Source: Arsenophonus sp046530785 (lineage in GTDB: Bacteria; Pseudomonadota; Gammaproteobacteria; Enterobacterales; Enterobacteriaceae). From it: a DNA stretch of 5,942 nt. The notes beneath the pieces were generated by a model that worked only from the letters and a program-made list of their open reading frames with translations, made no database searches and was not told the DNA's origin. Positions 1 to 5,802 of this stretch are shown here, in pieces. The number at the start of each line of letters is the position of its first letter. The first letter of the stretch is position 1. Location: assembly GCA_046530785.1 (NCBI GenBank), contig JBHEQT010000029.1:1-5942 (forward strand). Reading direction: 5' to 3'. The position numbers and the translations under genes are program-made.

Positions 1-141
1 TATATAATTCTATACTTTCTGTTTTAATAAGAAAATATTAAAACTACATTTGTACAATTTGTAGATCGTTAATTCTTATTTCTGAAAACAATAGGAAACC
101 GGGGGCCAAACTATTAATTCAGAAAATAATCAGATCATCTA

Positions 142-171
142 AGAAATCTTCTTTCCAGAAAGAAGATTTCT
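142..171. repeat. Perfect palindrome, 14-bp arms, in the left repeat arm
   Basis: AGAAATCTTCTTTC and its exact reverse complement GAAAGAAGATTTCT are separated by the two bases CA. It is followed inward by an A/T run that includes six T at 189-194, so it could work as an intrinsic terminator for inward transcription, although the T run starts 17 bases after the stem. It could also be a binding site or a cruciform. The copy at 5773-5802 is unchanged. Confidence 0.85.
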
Positions 172-259
172 ATAAAAATATTTATAAATTTTTTATGGTA
201 AAAGCTCTCTTCTAAAGAACCATTTAATTTTTAGAATTAAAGAAAAATCACATATTTAG

Positions 260-285
260 ATTATTTCAATATAAATTGAAATAAT
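260..285. repeat. Palindrome, 11-bp arms, in the left repeat arm
   Basis: ATTATTTCAAT and its exact reverse complement ATTGAAATAAT flank the four bases ATAA. It is AT-only apart from one C and one G, so chance formation is more likely than for the 142-171 palindrome. It is kept intact in the other arm at 5658-5683. Confidence 0.65.
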
Positions 286-377
286 TTACGATTTTAATCT
301 TTATCAATTTTTGATGCAATAAACACATTAATTTATCCATTCAAAAACCTTACTATTGAAATAAAAATTTAAATAAA

Positions 378-1142
378 CGAGCCTTCTCTTCTCTTTTAAA
401 AAAGTTGATGATTTCCAAAAAAAAGAATAAAAATCATCAAATTTTTAATTTTTTATATATTTGTATAGTTTTATAAAAACTATTTTCATAAAAAATAAAA
501 TATAAGCATTTTATTGCCCTTTAATGAAGATATAATTTTTATATATTCAATTTTTTATTGATTCTCTAAATGCATCTACACATAATTATTTTAATTGTTA
601 ACAACTTATGGAGGATCTTTTGATATTTTTCATTTTTAATATGAATATTTATTAATATTTTATTATCCATTAAATTCGCATTAAATTTTATTTAAATAAC
701 GAAATACTATAATTTCAATATATTTTGAAGTAGTTACTAATTTTTATTTCTTGTTTTTATATATTTTAACAATGTAATATTGATTATATATATAATAATC
801 ATAATAATATAATCATTAAGTTAATAAACTTAGATAATTATAATCTTACTGTTTTTATTATTTTTCTATTGAGAAATAAATTCTATTAATTATTTATAAT
901 GAAGATATAAATCTTATTTAACAGCAATAATTTCATATTATAACGATAATATTTCAAATTAATTATCTCTTATTAAGAGAGATCGGTATTTATGATAATT
1001 TAAAACAGAAATTAATTTTTGATAAATTCAATAATAAATTTTTAATAAAAAATTAAATAAACAATAAAAACATTTATTATTAAAGTATATTATTTTTATA
1101 ATTAAATAATTTTAATTATATAATTAAAAATTAGGAAATATT
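378..1142. other. AT-rich spacer upstream of sbcB, no gene recognised
   Basis: These 765 bases are extremely AT-rich, with stops in all frames and no protein or RNA gene that I recognise. They contain a terminator-like stem-loop at 405-454, a 10-bp palindrome TTGTTAACAA at 595-604, an orphan GGAGG at 610-614, an AT-only inverted repeat at 781-815 and a small stem TCTCTT/AAGAGA at 966-980. The sbcB promoter should lie at the right end. TATAAT occurs at 1097-1102 and again at 1119-1124, but the background is so AT-rich that neither can be chosen with confidence. This is probably a decayed gene region. Confidence 0.6.
405..454 (+). terminator. Stem-loop with T-rich tail (possible intrinsic terminator)
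   Basis: TTGATGATTT (405-414) pairs perfectly with AAATCATCAA (431-440) across a 16-base A-rich loop. It is followed directly by ATTTTTAATTTTTT (441-454). The 10-bp stem followed by a T-tract has terminator form for rightward transcription coming out of the left repeat arm. The stem has only two G/C pairs, so it would be weak, and it could be a chance structure in AT-rich DNA. Confidence 0.35.
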
Positions 1143-2567
1143 TTGGTAGATAAACAAAAACCCTCATTTCTATTTTACGATTATGAAACATTTGGTCAAA
1201 ATCCTGCTCTTGATCGACCGGCACAATTTGCCGGTATCAGAACTGACTTGGATTTTAATATTATTGAAAAGCCACAAAAATTTTTTTGTGCGCCTTCTGA
1301 TGATTATCTTCCTCAACCACAGTCAGTGATGATCACTGGAATTACTCCTCAATATACAATAACAAACGGAATAAACGAACCTGAATTTGCTAAACGTATT
1401 CATGCGAGTTTTAGTGTATCCAATAGTTGTATTCTAGGATACAATAATATTCGATTTGATGATGAAATTACTCGTCATATTTTCTATCGTAATTTTTACG
1501 ATCCTTATAGTTATAGTTGGAAACAAGGTAATTCACGTTGGGATTTACTAAATGTATTACGTGCCTGTTTTACTTTACGTCCTAATGGTATTAATTGGCC
1601 TAGAAATGAAAAGGGATTACCTAGCTTCAAATTAAAACATTTAACTTCTATAAACGGTATTGAACATAAAAATCCGCATGATGCAATGGCCGATGTCTTT
1701 GCTACTATTGAAATGGCAAAATTAACTAAAAAAGCACAACCAAAACTATTTGACTTTTTCTTTCAAATGAGGAAAAAAAGTAAAATTTTTCAATTAATTA
1801 ATATAGAGTCAATGACTCCGTTAGTTTATGTTTCTAGTATATTTTCTGCAAATCGAACTAATATCACCTTAATTTCTCCATTAGCATGGCATCCTAAAAA
1901 TTCTAATACAATTATTGCCTGCGATCTTACAGCAGACATTAATCCACTGTTAACGTTAGATATTAATACATTAAGGAAACGTTTATACACAATTAAAACA
2001 GAATTATCCGATGAACCAATTATTCCTATTAAATTAATATATATTAATAAATGTCCAATCTTAGCACCTAGTAACATACTTCGACAAGAAGATCTGAAAC
2101 ATCTATCGTTAGATATCAATACTTGTCTAAATAATTTAGACATTTTGCGAAAAAATAGAAAAGTTCAAAATAAAGTTATTCAACTTTATATAAAACAGAA
2201 ACTTTTACCTGAAATAACTGATGTAGATTCTATGCTTTATTCCCGTTTCTTTACTTATAAAGATCATTCGATGATGTCTATTATACGTCATACTTTACCG
2301 GAAAATTTACCAGCATTAAATCTTAAATTTAAGGATCCTAGAATGAGCGAATTATTTTTTCGTTATCGTGCTAGGAATTATCCGGCTACACTAACAAAAC
2401 AAGAACAAGTTTCCTGGTTACAGTATCGCCGAAATATATTAAACAAAGAGAGAATAACAAAATATCTACGTATTATTGATCAATTATTTATTGAATATCA
2501 AGAGGATAAAGAAAAACACCAACAATTAAAATTATTAGTAGATTATGTAAATCAAATCGCCGGTTAA
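1143..2567 (+). CDS. sbcB: Exodeoxyribonuclease I (exonuclease I)
   Basis: Exonuclease I degrades single-stranded DNA processively from the 3' end, releasing 5'-mononucleotides. In E. coli it acts in recombination, mismatch repair and removal of ssDNA tails, and it binds the SSB C-terminus. At 474 residues the protein matches E. coli ExoI (475) over its full length. The DEDDh nuclease domain comes first: D13 and E15 (FYDYETFG), D106 (NNIRFDDE), H179 and D184 (HDAMAD) correspond to E. coli D15, E17, D108, H181 and D186, so the active site is intact. The SH3-like and C-terminal helical regions follow, with the conserved YRARNYPATL at 408-417. The residues equivalent to the SSB-pocket Arg148, Arg316 and Arg338 are present (R146, R314, R336). 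The start is TTG: AGGA at 1133-1136 lies six bases upstream, and an in-frame TAA at 1125-1127 leaves no other usual start codon. It converges with plaP across 110 bases that show no clear terminator. Confidence 0.97.
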   Translation: MVDKQKPSFLFYDYETFGQNPALDRPAQFAGIRTDLDFNIIEKPQKFFCAPSDDYLPQPQSVMITGITPQYTITNGINEPEFAKRIHASFSVSNSCILGYNNIRFDDEITRHIFYRNFYDPYSYSWKQGNSRWDLLNVLRACFTLRPNGINWPRNEKGLPSFKLKHLTSINGIEHKNPHDAMADVFATIEMAKLTKKAQPKLFDFFFQMRKKSKIFQLINIESMTPLVYVSSIFSANRTNITLISPLAWHPKNSNTIIACDLTADINPLLTLDINTLRKRLYTIKTELSDEPIIPIKLIYINKCPILAPSNILRQEDLKHLSLDINTCLNNLDILRKNRKVQNKVIQLYIKQKLLPEITDVDSMLYSRFFTYKDHSMMSIIRHTLPENLPALNLKFKDPRMSELFFRYRARNYPATLTKQEQVSWLQYRRNILNKERITKYLRIIDQLFIEYQEDKEKHQQLKLLVDYVNQIAG

Positions 2568-2677
2568 TTTCAATCATATTTTATAATAATAAGATATTAA
2601 TTTAATACTGAAAATATAAAAATTATTGGATTTTTAGTAAGGATAAAACTGTCGATATAATTTATTATTTAAAATAA

Positions 2678-4057
2678 TTAAACGTCATTCATTTGTGGTA
2701 ATGAACGACGAAAATATCGAGTAATAATTGTCATATAAAAAATTCCAATCACTGCCCATATAACTCCTAATAACATAGAAATTTTTTCTAAATTAATCCA
2801 AAGAATTGATATAGTTAAAGCCCCAATAATAGGTAAAATTAAGTAATTAAATTTATCCTGCCAAGTATGAGAACGTTGCTCTTTAAAATAAAATTGAGAA
2901 ATAACTGAAAGATTAACAAAGGTAAAAGCAATTAATGCACCAAAATTAATCAATGCTGTTGCAATTTCCATATCAAACCAAATTGCTGTTAACGAGAGTA
3001 CACCAACTAAAATAACATTTAAAGCAGGAGTTCGCCATTTTGGATGAACATAACCAAAAAAACGAGCAGGAAAAACGCCATCTCTTCCCATAACATACAT
3101 TAATCGAGAAACTCCTGCATGAGCAGCTATGCCTGATGCTAATACTGTTGTACAAGAAAAAATCAAAATAATAGACTGAAAAAGTTCACCAAGAACATAT
3201 AACATAATTTCAGGTTGCGACTCATCAGGTTTTTTAAAATTTGAAACATCAGGAAAATACATTTGTAAAAAATAAGAAACGCAAATAAAAATAAAACCAC
3301 CAATTAATGCTGTCAAAAAAATCGCTTTTGGTATCACTTTCCCAGCATTTTTGGTTTCTTCTGATAATGAACTAATTCCATCAAATCCTAGAAATGAAAA
3401 ACATAAAATAGTCGCCCCAGTAATCATCGGAATTAAATGAGCCTGTTCAGAACTAAAAGGACGTCGTGACCAAATCTCACCAGAACCTTCACCTTTAGAT
3501 AATTCATGGATTAAAACACCTAAAAAAACTAATATAAAGGCGATTTGAATAACAACAATAATAGTATTTAAATTAGCAACTAAATTGATACCGTATAAAT
3601 TTAAAATAGTCATAAATAAAACTAATCCAACAACAAAAATCCATGGAGAAACTCCAGGGAGTATAGCTTCTAGATAAATTTTTGCTAATAATATATTAAT
3701 CATTGGCATAAATAAATAATCAAGCAAAGAAGACCATCCTACCATAAAACCTATATGCGGGTTCATAGATTTTTGTGTATAAGTATAAGCCAATCCTGCA
3801 TGGGGGAATCGTTTTACTAATTTACCATAACTTAATGCGGTAAAAAGAATAGCAACTAAAGCAATAATATAAGAAGAAGGAACATGTCCATCAGTTTTTA
3901 ATGACACTAAACCAAAAGTATCAAAAACTGTCATTGGCTGCAAATAAGCTAATCCCATCATGAAAACCTGAATTAAAGTTAACGTCTTAACAAGTTGAAC
4001 GCGATTATTAATTTCAGTTGATTCTTTATTAAGAGGTAATTTTATATTATGCGGCAT
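2678..4057 (-). CDS. plaP: Putrescine/proton symporter PlaP (YeeF), APC superfamily
   Basis: PlaP is an inner-membrane transporter of the amino acid-polyamine-organocation family. The E. coli protein imports putrescine with low affinity, driven by protons. The 459-residue product aligns end to end with E. coli PlaP (452); the extra residues are in the cytoplasmic N-terminus (about 4-20). About twelve hydrophobic segments can be seen, near residues 27-50, 62-80, 103-130, 138-155, 160-185, 207-228, 244-265, 284-312, 345-360, 364-388, 403-421 and 426-446. The family's broken first helix is GLAYLQPMTVFDTFG (35-49), and the helix-6 region reads GFDGISSLSEETKN (224-237). AAHAGVSRLMYVMGRDGVFP (311-330) is nearly identical to E. 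coli. The ATG is chosen because AGAGG (complement of 4066-4070) sits eight bases upstream and the MPHN start resembles E. coli MSHN. There are no frameshifts or internal stops, so it appears functional. PuuP is the closest alternative, but the match to PlaP and the neighbouring sbcB favour PlaP. Confidence 0.95.
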   Translation of the reverse strand: MPHNIKLPLNKESTEINNRVQLVKTLTLIQVFMMGLAYLQPMTVFDTFGLVSLKTDGHVPSSYIIALVAILFTALSYGKLVKRFPHAGLAYTYTQKSMNPHIGFMVGWSSLLDYLFMPMINILLAKIYLEAILPGVSPWIFVVGLVLFMTILNLYGINLVANLNTIIVVIQIAFILVFLGVLIHELSKGEGSGEIWSRRPFSSEQAHLIPMITGATILCFSFLGFDGISSLSEETKNAGKVIPKAIFLTALIGGFIFICVSYFLQMYFPDVSNFKKPDESQPEIMLYVLGELFQSIILIFSCTTVLASGIAAHAGVSRLMYVMGRDGVFPARFFGYVHPKWRTPALNVILVGVLSLTAIWFDMEIATALINFGALIAFTFVNLSVISQFYFKEQRSHTWQDKFNYLILPIIGALTISILWINLEKISMLLGVIWAVIGIFYMTIITRYFRRSLPQMNDV

Positions 4058-4112
4058 TAGTAAAACCTCTTACAAGTTTAGATTTTATCTTCATATTCCG
4101 AATTAATTGATA

Positions 4113-4140
4113 GCTATAAGGAAAACTTTTCACTTGTCTA
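4113..4140 (-). promoter_or_regulatory. Candidate sigma-70 promoter of plaP
   Basis: Read on the minus strand there is TAGACA (complement of 4135-4140, five of six matches to TTGACA), a 16-base spacer, then TATAGC (complement of 4113-4118, four of six matches to TATAAT). Transcription would start near 4105, giving a leader of about 50 bases that contains the AGAGG ribosome binding site. Position and direction fit plaP, but AT-rich DNA gives many such matches. Confidence 0.35.
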
Positions 4141-4224
4141 TAGAATAAAAATAAAAAAATAAAATATTTTTTTAATGAGAAGATTCGGTAATCATTAATA
4201 ACCCAGTAATTATGAACGATTGGC

Positions 4225-4245
4225 AAATGTCTAAAATAGACATTT
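4225..4245. promoter_or_regulatory. Perfect 9-bp stem, 3-base loop, upstream of the plaP promoter
   Basis: AAATGTCTA and TAGACATTT flank AAA. The site lies 85-105 bases upstream of the candidate plaP promoter. On the plus strand the right arm runs into five T in all, so it could be a weak terminator. As DNA it could be an operator for a dimeric regulator of plaP. The sequence does not decide between these, and I recognise no specific regulator site. Confidence 0.4.
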
Positions 4246-4646
4246 TTCCATAAAACATTACTAACGATAGTATACTAACTTTACTGTGACTATATGTTTT
4301 TAACAGTTTCTATCAACTCCCGGAGAAATTCCGGAATCTTATATAAAATTAATGAAATTAATTTAAAATAAAAATAACTTATGCAAATGATGAAAATCAG
4401 TTATTTTTGATGCTATATTTTTGCATTTCAATTATATTAAATAGGAATATTTTATATCTCTAATTAAATAATTTTAAAAATTAAATATAGCTATATTTTA
4501 AATTATAATAACGAATAATATAATAAAACTATTATAGTCATCCAATAAATACATCTTTTCTAAATATTAAAAGATTTACCTAATAAAATGTTTATGATTA
4601 ACCACTTAATTCACTTTAAGATCAAACCAGTATAAAAAGTTAATGA

Positions 4647-4690
4647 TTTTATGAAAGAAAATTTCTTAATTTTATCATAAAAATTTTTTA
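4647..4690 (+). terminator. Stem-loop with T-run (weak terminator candidate)
   Basis: TTTTATGA (4647-4654) pairs with TCATAAAA (4675-4682), and a T-run follows at 4684-4689. Inside the loop AAGAAA/TTTCTT can form a second small stem. Each outer arm has only one G or C, and no gene lies upstream on this strand, so it may be a relic or chance. Confidence 0.2.
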
Positions 4691-4769
4691 GTTTTCAAAT
4701 TTTAACTAATTGGTTTTTCTGCCAATCAACTTAATCGATGTATTTAGCATATTATTTTGTATATGAATA

Positions 4770-4806
4770 AGAATTTAACTTTCGAAGTTCCTATTCTGTT
4801 TTTAAA
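4770..4806 (+). terminator. Two-part hairpin followed by T-run
   Basis: AGAAT (4770-4774) pairs with ATTCT (4793-4797), and inside it AACTT (4777-4781) pairs with AAGTT (4785-4789) around the loop TCG. GTTTTTAAA follows. The arrangement fits an intrinsic terminator for a rightward transcript, but no gene remains to its left on this strand. It may be the tail of a lost gene. Confidence 0.25.
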
Positions 4807-5002
4807 AAAAATTAAACAAATAGAATTTGATTCTAGTCATAAATCATTCAAATTTATCAATTAAATATATCTCCTTAAATACTATACAAAGTTACCTTAT
4901 TGAGATTATTACATGTAATAATAAAATTTATTATTTTGAATGCGAATGTTTATTCACTGCACTTATGACATATAAATCATAAATTGATATTTTATCATTT
5001 AC

Positions 5003-5041
5003 AATTTCGATATATATCCTAATTAAATAGGAAGCGAAATT
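5003..5041. repeat. Interrupted inverted repeat
   Basis: AATTTCG (5003-5009) pairs with CGAAATT (5035-5041), and TCCTA (5017-5021) pairs with TAGGA (5028-5032), leaving an asymmetric internal loop (7 against 2 bases). No T-tract follows. Function is unknown; it may be the remnant of an RNA structure. Confidence 0.3.
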
Positions 5042-5448
5042 AATCTTATTTTATTCTAAACTTGTCTCCTTTTATTAGATATTATCGTATTTATCTAGCA
5101 ATTTTCTTAAAATATATTATTCCTTTACCATCTATATTTAAAATTCTTATGTTAGTATTATTTCACTATATCTATTACTTAGGTATCAATTAGATCTTTT
5201 AATGCATATAACATCACAGTAAACTTACTTTTTAGTTTTTTAAGTCAGTTTATGAGTGAATATATATAATCATTTTCAATTTTTTTCTGAAATCAAAATT
5301 ATAGAATAATAATAGTAGTGGTTAGTTACTAAAATAAGTGGATTAAAACAAAAAGATAGTATTTGCTTTTATTCATAATAAGAAAATTGAATTTCATAAG
5401 GAATAGATAATTTATTAAATAACTCTAAAAAATTTTATCAAATTTTAG

Positions 5449-5482
5449 TTGATATGAATCATTTTTATAAAATTCATATCAA
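5449..5482. repeat. Perfect 11-bp stem-loop just inside the right repeat arm
   Basis: TTGATATGAAT (5449-5459) and ATTCATATCAA (5472-5482) flank a 12-base loop. No strong T-tract lies on either side. It sits about 80 bases inside the inner edge of the right arm, at a place broadly similar to the 405-440 stem-loop near the left arm, but the two do not share sequence. Confidence 0.5.
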
Positions 5483-5657
5483 AATAAACCATAAAAAATT
5501 TAGATAGATCTTCTAATGCTTCTTAATTAAACCTGTTAATTTTTTTAAAATTGATGACTTCTTTTTTATTTAAAATTTTTTATTTCAATGGAAAGGTTTT
5601 GAATGGATAAATTAATGTGTTTATTGCATCAAAAATTGATAAAGATTAAAATTGTAA

Positions 5658-5683
5658 ATTATTTCAATTTATATTGAAATAAT
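5658..5683. repeat. Palindrome, 11-bp arms, in the right repeat arm
   Basis: ATTATTTCAAT and ATTGAAATAAT flank TTAT. It is the counterpart of 260-285 and both arms are unchanged. Confidence 0.65.
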
Positions 5684-5772
5684 CTAAATATGTGATTTTT
5701 CTTTAATTCTAAAAATTAAATGGTTCTTTAGAAGAGAGCTTTTTACCATTAAAAATTTATAAATATTTTTAT

Positions 5773-5802
5773 AGAAATCTTCTTTCTGGAAAGAAGATTT
5801 CT
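5773..5802. repeat. Perfect palindrome, 14-bp arms, in the right repeat arm
   Basis: AGAAATCTTCTTTC and GAAAGAAGATTTCT flank TG. It is the counterpart of 142-171 and all 30 bases match that copy after reverse complementing. Possible roles are terminator, protein site or cruciform. Confidence 0.85.

Larger units (their letters stand above)
1..377. repeat. Left arm of a ~377-bp long inverted repeat
   Basis: This stretch is the reverse complement of 5565-5942. Comparing base by base, positions 1-99 are identical to the other arm. Up to about 344 there are only five differences: a C indel at 99-100, substitutions at 118, 194 and 290, and an A indel in the run at 200-203. The match then loosens between 345 and 377 and stops at about 378. 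Identity is about 97% overall. The arm contains two palindromes (142-171 and 260-285) and an isolated G/C tract (99-107). No transposase or other long reading frame lies in it. The outer limit is the window edge, so the true repeat may be longer. It is too long for ordinary insertion-sequence terminal repeats. Confidence 0.95.
4058..5564. other. 1.5-kb gene-free AT-rich spacer upstream of plaP
   Basis: No open reading frame of useful length, tRNA, rRNA or recognisable pseudogene is visible on either strand here. In E. coli relatives yeeY, yeeZ and the his operon follow plaP on this side, but I could not recognise remnants of them. The stretch holds the probable plaP promoter (4113-4140) and stem-loops at 4225-4245, 4320-4334, 4647-4682, 4770-4797, 5003-5041 and 5449-5482. 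It is most simply read as eroded former coding DNA in a reduced genome. Confidence 0.6.

Noticed and set aside
1..180. tmRNA, 4.5S RNA or 5S rRNA in the repeat, suggested by the GGGGGCC tract
   Set aside because: None of the conserved cores of these RNAs could be found on either strand around the tract.
781..815. Inverted repeat TGATTATAT/ATATAATCA as a possible origin or regulatory element
   Set aside because: The arms are almost purely A/T in A/T DNA, so chance is enough. No DnaA boxes close to TTATCCACA accompany it.
522..910. 14-base direct repeat TAATGAAGATATAA at 522-535 and 897-910
   Set aside because: Repeats of this length are readily produced by chance in DNA this AT-rich, and the flanks differ.
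1826..2143. 105-codon open frame on the minus strand
   Set aside because: It lies wholly inside sbcB in antisense, and the plus-strand product matches exonuclease I throughout. The minus product shows no family features.
2973..3155. 60-codon open frame on the minus strand inside plaP
   Set aside because: It is an out-of-frame shadow of plaP. Its Cys/Ser-rich product resembles no family I know, while the plaP frame is conserved here.
4283..4307. Possible LexA box ACTGT...ACAGT upstream of plaP
   Set aside because: CTGT and ACAG are separated by 15 bases instead of the 8 of a LexA site.
4058..5564. tRNA genes or a his leader region in the spacer
   Set aside because: No T-arm GTTCGA-type motif in a cloverleaf context and no run of His codons after a ribosome binding site were found.
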